A DNA stretch of 45,751 nucleotides from SAR202 cluster bacterium (GTDB lineage: Bacteria > Chloroflexota > Dehalococcoidia > Lucifugimonadales > GCA-2712585), in contig VGZZ01000020.1 in the NCBI GenBank assembly GCA_016872285.1, forward strand, positions 1 to 45,751. Reading direction: 5' to 3'. Made by a program: the position numbers and the translations under genes. Below, in pieces: positions 15,542 through 23,098 of this stretch; the first letter of the stretch is position 1, and every line of letters starts with the position of its first letter. The notes beneath the pieces were generated by a model. That model saw only the letters and a program-made list of their open reading frames with translations. It was not told the origin of the DNA and made no database searches.

Positions 15542-15988
15542 ATGATTGCGAAAATCTTATTACTAATTGCTAACCTTCTTGCCATAGCTGCGTTTATGGC
15601 GCTGCTGGTGGCGCCGATGTATTCGGAGGAGGAGGTGGTGGTGACAGCAGAAGGTGTGATGGAAGTGAAAAGCACGTCGGCGACGATTGTGGAGGAGAAT
15701 GGGTGGTGGGTGGTAGGGCTGTTGGTGGGGCCGGTGGTTGTGGTGGCGGTGGGATCGGCGGTGGGGTGGTGGAGGCGGAGTCGGGGGGCGCTGTGGGTGA
15801 CGGTGGGGGTGATGTTGGCGTTTTGTGCGGTGTCGTTGGCGCCGGTGGGGATGTTTTACGCGCCGTCGGCGCTGGTGATGGTGGCGGCGGCCGTGATGGT
15901 GGGGAGGCGAAGGCCGGATGCTTCGCTTCGGGCCGACCCTTCGACAGGCTCAGGGCGATCGGCCCTTCGCTCAAAGGACCGCCGGTGA
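15542..15988 (+). CDS. Hypothetical membrane protein with repeat-derived C-terminus
   Basis: 148 residues with about four hydrophobic segments (roughly 3-26, 57-77, 84-103, 106-121) and an acidic loop after the first (YSEEEVVVTAEG). GAGG lies 8 bases before the ATG. The last 25 residues (from RRPDASLRADPSTGSGRS on) are encoded by a CCCTTCGACAGGCTCAGGGC repeat, so the original C-terminus was probably replaced or extended. The stop overlaps the mobA start as GTGA, suggesting coupling. Function unknown. Confidence 0.6.
   Translation: MIAKILLLIANLLAIAAFMALLVAPMYSEEEVVVTAEGVMEVKSTSATIVEENGWWVVGLLVGPVVVVAVGSAVGWWRRSRGALWVTVGVMLAFCAVSLAPVGMFYAPSALVMVAAAVMVGRRRPDASLRADPSTGSGRSALRSKDRR
15930..15985. 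repeat. REP core (CCCTTCGACAGGCTCAGGGC) at the membrane gene/mobA junction
   Basis: CCCTTCGACAGGCTCAGGGC occupies about 15937-15956, with a degenerate half, GGCCCTTCGCTCAAAGGA, right after it. It forms the 3' coding end of the gene at 15542 and ends directly at the mobA start codon. Confidence 0.75.
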
Positions 15989-16722
15989 AGGTGAGCGCGA
16001 TTGTTTTGGCGGGGGGTAGGAGTTCCAGGATGGGGGTGGAGAAGGCGTCGCTGCTGGTGGGTGGGAGGACGATGCTGTCGCGGGTAGTGGAGGCGGTGTC
16101 GTCGGTGGCGGAGGAGGTGCTGGTGGTGAGGGCGGTGGGGCAGCGGTTGCCGGATTTGAAGGGGTATGAGGTTAGGATTGTAGAGGATGAGGAGCCGCAC
16201 GGGGGGCCGCTGGGGGGGTTGGTATCGGGGTTGAGGGCGGTGAAGGGACAATGGGCGCTGGTGGTTGGGTGCGATATGCCGTTTTTGGATCAGAGATTAC
16301 TCCAGTGGCTTGTGGATGTGGCAATGGTTTCTGGTCAGCAGGGTTTCACCCTCACCTTAAATCCTCTCCCATCAAGGGAGAGGAAAGAAGAACCGAAGGG
16401 TGAAGTGACCTCGCCCCTACGTGGCGGCAAGGGGCCAAGAAGAGGTCCGTGGGATGCGGTGGTGCCGGTGGTGCATGGGCGGGCACAGGTGCTGCATGCG
16501 GTGTGGTCGAGGGGATGTTTGGGGGTGGCGGAGGGGATGGTGTCGGAGGGGAAGGGGTTGCGGGATGTGCTGGGTGGGGTGAGGGTGAAGTGGGTGGAGG
16601 AGGGGGAGTGCGAGGCGCGAGACCCAGGGCTACGATCGGTTTTTAGCGTGGACACGCCGGGGGACTGGGCGCTGGCGGAGGCGATGGGGGGTGAGGAGTG
16701 GCTGCTGCTCAACGAGGCTTAG
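15985..16722 (+). CDS. mobA: Molybdenum cofactor guanylyltransferase with in-frame palindromic insertion
   Basis: Attaches GMP to molybdopterin to form the guanine dinucleotide cofactor. I chose GTG at 15985 (GTGA overlap with the preceding stop), giving 245 residues. Motifs: AIVLAGGRSSRMGVEKA (5-21), PHGGPLGGL (71-79), GCDMPFL (95-101) and AVVPVVHGRAQVLHAV (158-173). Between CDMPFL...LVDVAM and DAVVPV, where relatives have a few residues, lie about 40 residues (116-156) encoded by repeat DNA. If expressed, the insert would be a surface loop near the active-site side of the fold. No other molybdenum cofactor gene is in the window. Confidence 0.85.
   Translation: MKVSAIVLAGGRSSRMGVEKASLLVGGRTMLSRVVEAVSSVAEEVLVVRAVGQRLPDLKGYEVRIVEDEEPHGGPLGGLVSGLRAVKGQWALVVGCDMPFLDQRLLQWLVDVAMVSGQQGFTLTLNPLPSRERKEEPKGEVTSPLRGGKGPRRGPWDAVVPVVHGRAQVLHAVWSRGCLGVAEGMVSEGKGLRDVLGGVRVKWVEEGECEARDPGLRSVFSVDTPGDWALAEAMGGEEWLLLNEA
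16333..16446 (+). repeat. Palindromic repeat inserted in frame in mobA
   Basis: CAGGGTTTCACCCTCACC begins this copy exactly as intergenic copies do, followed by the hairpin CCTCTCCC-ATCAA-GGGAGAGG. A second part has GTGACCTCGCCCCTAC, related to the palindrome at 10759. The inserted length keeps the mobA frame and introduces no stop. Confidence 0.8.
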
Positions 16723-16733
16723 CAGCAGATGGC

Positions 16734-17150
16734 CTATCGCAGGGAAGCGATGGGGGAGCCTGGCATTCCATCCTTCTGGAGAAGGGACTCGGACAACTCG
16801 CGGACCTGACGTAGGTTAAAGGGTTTGAACATCAGGGCGTCGACGTCTAGCCTTTGGACTTTAGTTTTCTGTAATTCCTGCTCGATGGACATGAGGACTA
16901 CGACCTTGGCGTGAGAGGTGCGCTGATGGTGTTTAATGCGGTCAATGGCGATCCATGCCAGTCCGTCAGGAACGGTGACGTCGATAAAGACTAGAGGGGG
17001 CTGGTGGTTCCAGGCCATCTCGAGGGCGTCTTTGCTATCGGCGGCGAAGAAGAGCTGCCAGTCACGCTCAAAAAAGATGGCCCTGAACAGGTCCCAAACT
17101 AGAGGCTCGTGATTAACTATTAGAACTTTAACTGGGTGGGATGCTTCCAT
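16734..17150 (-). CDS. Orphan response-regulator receiver domain protein
   Basis: Single receiver domain of 138 residues with no output domain. The phosphoacceptor is Asp57 in LVFIDVTVPDG, and a lysine is conserved in MFKPF (about 106-110). The usual acidic pair near residue 12-13 is replaced by NHE (VLIVNHEPLVW), so metal binding, and possibly phosphorylation, may be altered. No histidine kinase gene lies nearby. It converges with mobA. Confidence 0.85.
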   Translation of the reverse strand: MEASHPVKVLIVNHEPLVWDLFRAIFFERDWQLFFAADSKDALEMAWNHQPPLVFIDVTVPDGLAWIAIDRIKHHQRTSHAKVVVLMSIEQELQKTKVQRLDVDALMFKPFNLRQVRELSESLLQKDGMPGSPIASLR

Positions 17151-17294
17151 ATGCAGACACCTTTTCCCTAGGCATGTCTAATTTTCCAGGCTCATGGCGA
17201 GGCGCCACTAGGGTGGAGACCACCAAAGGTGCTGGGGAGGGCATGTAACGTCGATGATAAAGGGTGGTAGGAGAGAATCATCGTACGCCTGGAG

Positions 17295-17804
17295 TTATTC
17301 AAAGGGCTGGCCGAAGCGGCCTCGGTGGGCTATTTGAGAGAGGGGTTTGCGCTGTTTTTTGCCTCGGCCAAGGGTTTTCTTGGGATAACCGAGGGGTATG
17401 ACAGCTATCACATCGAGTTCTTTGGGTATGCCTAGAAGCGCGTTGACCTGGTCGAGAGACCTCAAGAAGCCAACCCAGTTGGAGCCTACGCCCTCGGACC
17501 AGGCGGTGAGAACCATGGACTGGATGGCGCGGCTGGCGTCGGAGACGGAGTAGGGGGACTTTTCGATGGCTACGACGATGGCTATGGGGGCCTGGGCGAC
17601 GTAGGACCTGGAAGGCGTCGTACCAGCGAGGCGGTGGAGGGTGTCACGGTCGTTGACGACGATGAAGTGCCATGGCTGGCCGTTCATGCTGCTGCCGGTG
17701 AGGCGCCCGGCCTCGAGGATGCGGCGGAGGAGGTCGGGGGGCAGGGGTCTCTCCTGGTAGTCGCGGACGGCGAGGATGGTACGGACTGTCTTGAAGGCTT
17801 CCAT
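17295..17804 (-). CDS. Nitroreductase family protein
   Basis: FMN-dependent oxidoreductase family, 169 residues. Typical parts are the N-terminal RTILAVRDYQERPLPPD with RRILEAGRLTGSSMNGQPWHF (FMN-binding Arg/Ser and the NxQPWxF turn), and GVGSNWVGF near residue 108. An AGAAGG precedes the ATG. F420 genes nearby make an FbiB-like C-terminal role conceivable, but ordinary nitroreductases look the same at this level and there is no CofE domain. Confidence 0.85.
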   Translation of the reverse strand: MEAFKTVRTILAVRDYQERPLPPDLLRRILEAGRLTGSSMNGQPWHFIVVNDRDTLHRLAGTTPSRSYVAQAPIAIVVAIEKSPYSVSDASRAIQSMVLTAWSEGVGSNWVGFLRSLDQVNALLGIPKELDVIAVIPLGYPKKTLGRGKKQRKPLSQIAHRGRFGQPFE

Positions 17805-18187
17805 GGTTGACCTTCTTTCTGACTATAAAAGGACGACCTTAAGCAGATAGGGCCAATTGCTATCTAAATGAGAACGGAGGGCACCCCATTTTAGTCTTCC
17901 CTCTGAAGATGGCTAGTGCTAGTTATCCCGGTACGCTTTAGAGATGGAAGAGTGATGGAAGAGTGATGGAAGAGTGATGGAAGGTGGCATTGATAAAGTA
18001 TCGAGTCCACAGTGTTTCACCCTCATCCTACGCCTTCCCCCATCAAGGGGGAAGGAATTTTCTTGGAAGCAGTTGATCCCTTCATGCTTATCGAACCTCA
18101 ATTAGCACCAGGCGTTCAGGGGGCAAAAGACAAAGGGGCTAGCCGAGGCGTTAAAGTCTGTTTCACGTTCAGGGTGACGTGCTGAGG
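17805..18187. repeat. 383-base interval with an 11-base tandem repeat and a hairpin repeat
   Basis: At 17943-17981 the unit AGAGTGATGGA occurs three times in full plus a partial copy. From 18013 a GTTTCACCCTCATCC element follows, with hairpin CCTTCCCCC-ATCAA-GGGGGAAGG and the tail ACCAGGCGTTCAGG. The promoter of the nitroreductase gene must lie at the left end. I see no gene here. Confidence 0.7.
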
Positions 18188-18511
18188 TCACTTCATGGCG
18201 GAGTAGCGGGTGGGGCGGAGGACGGTGTTGACGGCTTTGGAGATGAGGGGGCCGTCTTTTTCGGTGGCGGCGGCGATGGCGGGCCACTTGCCGCAGTCGC
18301 GGAAGGACTGCCACTTTTTCTCCATGTCGGCCTGGTCTTTGAATCGCATCATGTAGTAGAACTTGGAGCTGTCGCCAACGGCCTCGGTCCAGTAGCCGAC
18401 GCATTCCATGCTGAGTTCTTTAAAGAGGGCTTCGGTGTGTTTTTCGAAGCGGTCGATGAGGGCGGGCATTTTGCCGGGCATGGCGTAATAAATTCTGAGT
18501 TCGTAGATCAT
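18188..18511 (-). CDS. NIPSNAP family protein
   Basis: 107 residues with a dimeric alpha-beta barrel fold expected. IYELRIYYAMPGKMPALIDRF at the N-terminus is the NIPSNAP signature. It has a strong GGGAGGA ribosome binding site. The bacterial family is mostly of unknown function; small-molecule binding or catabolic roles are common guesses. It stands alone between repeat elements. Confidence 0.85.
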   Translation of the reverse strand: MIYELRIYYAMPGKMPALIDRFEKHTEALFKELSMECVGYWTEAVGDSSKFYYMMRFKDQADMEKKWQSFRDCGKWPAIAAATEKDGPLISKAVNTVLRPTRYSAMK

Positions 18512-18619
18512 TTTTCCTCCCCTGGGGGCGTTGGAGAGATTTTAAGGGTAATTTGGGTAGTGGGCTATACCCTTACTGAGAGACACAAGAGCTGTTAAGG
18601 AAAGTTACATAGTCTGGCG

Positions 18620-18682
18620 GACGGAGCGTAGTGCTAGGGTTTCACCCTCTCTTCTGTTCTCCCCCATCAAGGGGGAGAAAGT
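18620..18682. repeat. Short copy of the GTTTCACCC hairpin family
   Basis: GTAGTGCTAGGGTTTCACCC leads into CTCCCCC-ATCAA-GGGGGAG. It lies downstream of ruvB and could act as its transcription end, although no T-run follows on the minus strand. Confidence 0.65.
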
Positions 18683-18711
18683 AAAAAGAAGAGGACACAG
18701 TGTTCGAAGCG

Positions 18712-19746
18712 CTAGATAAGCTTGGCCTGGGGGGAGTCTTTTTCTTTGTTGGGGGGAGGAATCCGGAGGTGCTGGTAGGCGCGGGGGGTGGCGGTGCGGC
18801 CTCGCGGGGTGCGGTCCAGGAAGCCGAGCTGCAATAGAAAAGGCTCGTAGACGTCCATGATGGTGTCGGCCTCCTCGCTGATGGAGGCGGCGAGGGTGTC
18901 GAGGCCGACGGGGCCGCCGGAGAACTTTTCGATGATGCTGCGGAGGAGACGATGATCGATATCGTCGAGGCCGAGGGGGTCGACCTCCAGCTTGGCGAGA
19001 GCTTCCAGGGCGACTTTTTTAGTGACCTTGCCGTCGCTAAGAACCAAGGCATAGTCGCGGGCGCGCTTGAGGAGGCGGTTGGCGACTCGAGGGGTGCCGC
19101 GGGAACGGGCGGCGATTTCGCGGGCGGCGCCGGCGTCGAGGTCGACGTTAAGGATGGTAGCGGAGCGCCGGACGATGGACTCCATAGCGGGGAGGTTGTA
19201 GAACTCGAGTCGGTAGATGGAGCCGAAGCGGTCTCGAAGGGGCGCGGAGAGCATGGCGTATCGTGTGGTGGCGCCGATGAGGGTGAAGGGGTTCACCTTG
19301 AGGTTCACGCTGCGGGCGCCCATACCTTTGCCCATGACCCAGGAGAGGAAGAAGTCCTCCATGGCGGGGTAGAGGACCTCCTCGACGGGGCGGCTGAGGC
19401 GGTGGACCTCGTCGATGAACAAGAGGTCGCCGTTTTTGAGGGAGGTGAGGATGGCGGCCATGTCGCCGGCGCGCTCGATGGCGGGGCCGGAGGTGACGCG
19501 GATGTTGACGCCCATCTCGCGGGCGATGATGTGGCCGAGGGTGGTCTTGCCGAGGCCGGGGGGGCCGTAGAGGAGGATGTGGTCGAGGGGCTCCTTGCGA
19601 AGCTGGGCGGCCTGGATGGCGATGGAGAGGTTGTCTTTAATCTTGTCCTGGCCGACGAAGTCTTTGAGGGAGCGGGGCCGGAGGGAGAGGTCTATACCCT
19701 GGTCTTCGTCGTGGGCCTTGCCTGAGACCAAACGTTCTGTTGTCAT
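18712..19746 (-). CDS. ruvB: Holliday junction branch migration helicase RuvB
   Basis: AAA+ motor that drives branch migration of Holliday junctions with RuvA and hands them to RuvC. The 344-residue protein shows Walker A GPPGLGKT (61-68), Walker [13 protein letters not shown] (108-119), [17 protein letters not shown] with the arginine finger region, and the C-terminal winged helix including [23 protein letters not shown]. ruvA and ruvC lie about 24 kb away, so the set is split. The last residues, [12 protein letters not shown], are not conserved. Confidence 0.97.
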   Translation of the reverse strand: MTTERLVSGKAHDEDQGIDLSLRPRSLKDFVGQDKIKDNLSIAIQAAQLRKEPLDHILLYGPPGLGKTTLGHIIAREMGVNIRVTSGPAIERAGDMAAILTSLKNGDLLFIDEVHRLSRPVEEVLYPAMEDFFLSWVMGKGMGARSVNLKVNPFTLIGATTRYAMLSAPLRDRFGSIYRLEFYNLPAMESIVRRSATILNVDLDAGAAREIAARSRGTPRVANRLLKRARDYALVLSDGKVTKKVALEALAKLEVDPLGLDDIDHRLLRSIIEKFSGGPVGLDTLAASISEEADTIMDVYEPFLLQLGFLDRTPRGRTATPRAYQHLRIPPPNKEKDSPQAKLI

Positions 19747-19825
19747 GGTACGTCAATTGTACAGGCGTCGGAGGGGGAGGGCAACGAAGGTGGGGAGCGG
19801 GTTTGGAGGAGAGTTAGGATGGCTT

Positions 19826-19856
19826 TTGGGCGGTGAGTTGTGTAAAATATGATAAT
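19826..19856 (+). promoter_or_regulatory. Putative promoter of the VapB-VapB-VapC operon
   Basis: TTGGGC at 19826-19831 and TATGAT at 19848-19853 are 16 bases apart; GATAAT at 19851-19856 overlaps as an alternative -10. The first antitoxin start follows at 19876. Confidence 0.4.
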
Positions 19857-19875
19857 CAGACTTTATGGTGTGGCT

Positions 19876-20139
19876 ATGGCAGAGGTAATAACGGCTACTA
19901 AGTTGGCCAGGGGACTATCAAGAATTCTAGATAGGGTTAAGAGAGGTGAGAGGTTTACAGTGTTACGCAACGGGATACCCGTAGCAATCATAAGGCCGAT
20001 AGAATCCAAGAAAGGAATAACAGTAAAAGAGTTCGTAGATCTGTGGGATACAATATCCAAGCCAGACGAAGACTTTTGGAAGGACCTTGAAGAGATTCAT
20101 AACTCGGAGACTATGATGGAACCACCAAGGAGCATCTAA
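19876..20139 (+). CDS. VapB/Phd-type antitoxin 1 (no toxin of its own)
   Basis: 87-residue antitoxin of the Phd/YefM-like group. The start ITATKLARGLSRILDRVKRG and FTVLRNGIPVAIIRP form the DNA-binding N-terminal domain, and the acidic tail PDEDFWKDLEEIH should wrap the toxin. It is clearly paralogous to the next gene, yet no toxin gene lies between them. An upstream in-frame ATG at 19849 would add nine residues, but alignment with the second antitoxin favours 19876. Confidence 0.8.
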   Translation: MAEVITATKLARGLSRILDRVKRGERFTVLRNGIPVAIIRPIESKKGITVKEFVDLWDTISKPDEDFWKDLEEIHNSETMMEPPRSI

Positions 20140-20164
20140 AACACATTAATTGCGATGGTGTCGA

Positions 20165-20434
20165 ATGGAAAAGACGATAACGGCAACAGAATTGGCGAGA
20201 GAGCTGTCTGAGATATTGAATAAGGTGAAGTACAAAGGAGAGCGTTATACAGTAACGCGCAACGGTATGCCTATTGCGACCATAGGCCCGGCAACGCCGC
20301 CCAAATCAGTTACATTTCGTGAGCTTATGGGCAGCCTGAAGAAAGTACCATGGCCCGATGAGGACTTTGCCAAGGACTTGAGGGAGATACAGAAGAGGCA
20401 GTCCAAATCGGAGCCGCCATCGTGGCCGTCCTGA
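20165..20434 (+). CDS. vapB: VapB/Phd-type antitoxin 2
   Basis: 89 residues beginning MEKTITATELARELSEILNK, which aligns almost without gaps with antitoxin 1 (shared ITAT-LAR-LS-IL--VK, GER-TV-RNG-P-A-I-P, PDEDF-KDL-EI). It overlaps the start of the PIN toxin gene by 13 bases, the normal arrangement of a vapBC operon. It probably neutralises the toxin and represses its own promoter. I chose ATG 20165, since the alternative TTG at 20150 adds residues with no counterpart in antitoxin 1. Confidence 0.87.
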   Translation: MEKTITATELARELSEILNKVKYKGERYTVTRNGMPIATIGPATPPKSVTFRELMGSLKKVPWPDEDFAKDLREIQKRQSKSEPPSWPS

Positions 20435-20829
20435 TTGACTCCAGCGTTTTTATCAGCCTGGAGCGTAGCGGTGAGCCGCTGGAGGGGTTTATTGAGTCGT
20501 TAGGCGACGAGGAATCATACCTGGCTTCGATGACGGCGGCGGAACTGCTCATAGGTGTCCATAGGGCAGATTCAGAGGAACGGCGCATGAGAAGGCAAAA
20601 TTTTGTGGAACAGACGCTGTCACTGGTCACCGTAGTGCCATTTGATTTACAGGTAGCAAGGACTCATGCAGCACTTTGGGATCGAATGGCCGCGGCCGGA
20701 GGTCTAATAGGTGATAGAGACTTAATGATTGCTGCCACGGCGCTGACATACGGATATGATGTACTTACACTGGACCTGCGGGATTTTGGACGGGTGCCTG
20801 ACTTAACTGTCAGGCGGGCTAACCTTTGA
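20422..20829 (+). CDS. vapC: VapC-type PIN-domain toxin
   Basis: 135-residue PIN ribonuclease. The acidic metal-binding residues are visible: Asp6 (LIDSSVF), Glu41 (AAELLIGV), Asp98 and Asp100 (GDRDLMIAATAL) and Asp118 (LTLDLRDF). VapC toxins usually cleave tRNA or rRNA when freed from VapB. The GTG start lies inside the antitoxin gene, suggesting translational coupling that keeps antitoxin in excess. Confidence 0.9.
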   Translation: MAVLIDSSVFISLERSGEPLEGFIESLGDEESYLASMTAAELLIGVHRADSEERRMRRQNFVEQTLSLVTVVPFDLQVARTHAALWDRMAAAGGLIGDRDLMIAATALTYGYDVLTLDLRDFGRVPDLTVRRANL

Positions 20830-20866
20830 GTGTTTAATATAAGCAGCCGAAGATTGAGGAGTGAAC

Positions 20867-22528
20867 GTGGCTAGTAAGAGCAAGAAGGAGTGGAAGGAGA
20901 AGACGCTGGAACCGTCGGTGAGACGGTTTGCGGAGCGTCAGGAGAGGTTCGAGACGGAGTCGGGGTTGGAGGTGGAGGCGGCGTACGCGCCAGAGGACTT
21001 GGATCACGCCGGGTTTGAGTACGGGCGGGAACTGGGGTATCCGGGGGAGTACCCGTACACTCGCGGGGTGCAGCCGAACATGTATCGAGGGCGGGTGTGG
21101 ACGATGCGGCAGTATTCGGGGTATGCGTCGGCGGAGGAGAGCAATCGACGGTACAGGTACTTGTTGGAGCAGGGGCAGACGGGGCTGAGCGTGGCCTTCG
21201 ATTTGCCGACGCAGATTGGCTACGACTCGGACCACCCGCTAGCCAAGGGTGAGGTGGGGAAGGTGGGGGTGCCGATTTGCCACATCGACGACATGGACAC
21301 GCTGCTGAAGGACATCCCGCTCGAGGAGGTCAGTACGTCCATGACCATCAACGCCACGGCGTCGGTGCTGCTGTGCCTGTATATGGCTGTGGCGCGGCAG
21401 CGGGGCGTGGGGTTGGATAAGATCAGCGGGACCCTGCAGAACGACATTCTGAAGGAGTACATCGCGAGAGGGACTTATGCGTACCCGCCTCGGCCGTCTA
21501 TGCGGTTGGTGGTGGACGTGTTCAAGTACTGCTCGGCACAAGTGCCCAGGTGGAACGCCATCAGCATCAGTGGGTACCACATGCGGGAGGCGGGGGCGAC
21601 GGCGGTGCAGGAGCTAGCGTTCACCTTTGCCAACGCCATCGCATATGTGGAGGCGGCGGTGAAGTCTGGGCTGAAGGTGGACGAGTTCGCGCCCCAGCTA
21701 TCGTTCTTCTTCGTGTCGCATAACAACCTGTTCGAGGAGGTGGCGAAGTTCAGGGCGGCGCGGCGGATGTGGTCGAAGATAATGAAGGAACGGTTTGGGG
21801 CGCAGAACCCGCGGTCGATGATGCTAAGATTTCATACACAAACGGCGGGGGTGACGCTGACGGCGCAGCAGCCGGACAACAACGTGGTGCGAACGACGGT
21901 GCAGGCGCTGGCGGCGGTCCTGGGAGGGACGCAGTCGCTGCATGTGAACTCTAAGGACGAGGCGCTGGCGCTGCCGACGGAGGAGTCGGCGCAACTGTCG
22001 CTGAGGACACAGCAGATACTGGCCAACGAGAGCGGGGTGGCCGACGTGGTGGACCCGCTTGGGGGATCGTATTTCATAGAGGACCTGACGGGCAGGCTGG
22101 AGAAGGCGGCATGGAAGTATATCGAGCAAATCGACCAGATGGGGGGCGCGGTGTCGGCGCTGGAGCGGGGGTTTCAGATGCGGGAGATAGGGGAGTCTGC
22201 GTACCGGCACCAGAGGGAGGTGGAGCAAGGTCGACGGATAATTGTTGGGATGAACAAGTATGTGACTGAGGAGCCACCGATTAAAGGTCTGCTGCGGATA
22301 GACCAGGCAGCGGCGAAGCGGCAAATGGAGCGGCTGCAAAGGTTCCGCAGGGGGCGGGATGCAGGCGTGTCGAAGAAGGCGCTGGGGAGGCTGGAGGAGG
22401 CGGCGCGAGGGGAGGAGAATTCGGTGGCGTCGATACTGGAGGCGGTGGAGGTGCGGTGCACGCTGGGGGAGATATGCGACGTGTTAAGGAAGGTGTTTGG
22501 GGAGCAGAGGGAGATGGCGGGGGTGTAA
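20867..22528 (+). CDS. Methylmalonyl-CoA mutase, large (catalytic) subunit
   Basis: Interconverts (R)-methylmalonyl-CoA and succinyl-CoA with adenosylcobalamin. The 553-residue protein has only the TIM-barrel part; the B12-binding domain is the separate gene at 24878. Substrate-contact residues support methylmalonyl over isobutyryl-CoA: Tyr in [10 protein letters not shown] and Arg in [12 protein letters not shown], which are Phe and Gln in isobutyryl-CoA mutases. Other signatures are [17 protein letters not shown] and [17 protein letters not shown]. The GTG at 20867 is the start, since GAGGA at 20856-20860 sits too close to the GTG at 20861. Confidence 0.9.
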   Translation: MASKSKKEWKEKTLEPSVRRFAERQERFETESGLEVEAAYAPEDLDHAGFEYGRELGYPGEYPYTRGVQPNMYRGRVWTMRQYSGYASAEESNRRYRYLLEQGQTGLSVAFDLPTQIGYDSDHPLAKGEVGKVGVPICHIDDMDTLLKDIPLEEVSTSMTINATASVLLCLYMAVARQRGVGLDKISGTLQNDILKEYIARGTYAYPPRPSMRLVVDVFKYCSAQVPRWNAISISGYHMREAGATAVQELAFTFANAIAYVEAAVKSGLKVDEFAPQLSFFFVSHNNLFEEVAKFRAARRMWSKIMKERFGAQNPRSMMLRFHTQTAGVTLTAQQPDNNVVRTTVQALAAVLGGTQSLHVNSKDEALALPTEESAQLSLRTQQILANESGVADVVDPLGGSYFIEDLTGRLEKAAWKYIEQIDQMGGAVSALERGFQMREIGESAYRHQREVEQGRRIIVGMNKYVTEEPPIKGLLRIDQAAAKRQMERLQRFRRGRDAGVSKKALGRLEEAARGEENSVASILEAVEVRCTLGEICDVLRKVFGEQREMAGV

Positions 22529-22538
22529 GCTTCTCCGA

Positions 22539-22769
22539 ATGCCCAAACGCTATCAACCTAGAGAGTTAAACCTTGTTTTGGAACACCTAGGATGGCGACA
22601 GACTCGCCAGCGTGGCAGACATGCTATCCTTACGAAAGCAGGGGCATACCGAAATATTGCAGTGCCAATGTCAAGCAGAGAGGTTTCTATTGGCACATTT
22701 TACTCGATACTCAAGACAGCAAGTTTAACCAGAGAAGATTTTGATAACATGGCCGAAGAGGTCTTGTGA
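22539..22769 (+). CDS. hicA: HicA family mRNA interferase toxin
   Basis: 76 residues with a double-stranded-RNA-binding-like fold. RELNLVLEHLGWRQTRQRG leads to the catalytic histidine in RGRHAILTK, followed by NIAVPMSSREVSIGTFYSIL, the standard HicA ending. The reading frame is intact. It begins 10 bases after the mutase large subunit, and its stop overlaps the hicB start (TGATGA). Unusually, the antitoxin downstream is frameshifted. The ATG at 22539 is supported by alignment with HicA; the frame is open further upstream into the mutase gene. Confidence 0.85.
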   Translation: MPKRYQPRELNLVLEHLGWRQTRQRGRHAILTKAGAYRNIAVPMSSREVSIGTFYSILKTASLTREDFDNMAEEVL

Positions 22770-23097
22770 TGAAGACAAAAAGGCTAACTGTAATACTTCT
22801 TTCTCAGCCTGATGGTGGATATCAGGCTTTTTCCCTTGGCATCCTAATTGCATAACAGAAGGCGAAACAGTAGAGGAGGCTCTGAAGAACGGAAAAGAGG
22901 CGCTGGAATTACTTTTGGAGGTCGAGGCAGAGCAGGGCAACGACGGCTCAGTGGAAGACTGGATGAAAGTCTCAGATGTAGTGGTAAGAGAATTGGATAT
23001 CAGGGTGCCTACGTCCAGCAAGAGCAAGACTAAATACTCGGCTAGCATGAAGGAAGAAAAAGCCTCATATAAAACAACTCGAAAAACGAGACAGTAA
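22769..23097 (+). pseudogene. hicB: HicB antitoxin gene with a one-base frameshift
   Basis: From the ATG at 22769 the frame reads KRLTVILLSQPDGGYQAF and then stops at 22853-22855. In the -1 frame the rest of HicB follows: PNCITEGETVEEALKNGKEA and on to a stop at 23095-23097. Adding one T to the T-run at 22828-22832 joins both parts into a normal HicB of about 109 residues. The cause may be a true mutation or an error in a homopolymer. The junction (GCT TTT TCC) is not a good slippery heptamer, so programmed frameshifting is unlikely. Confidence 0.8.
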
Positions 23098-23098
23098 C

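Noticed and set aside
17943-17984. CRISPR-like direct repeats
   Set aside because: The units are contiguous 11-mers with no spacers, and no cas gene is in the window.
22826-22840. Programmed -1 frameshifting in hicB
   Set aside because: The zero-frame codons GCT TTT TCC do not make a canonical X XXY YYZ site, because the second codon would mispair after slipping; no clear stimulatory hairpin follows.
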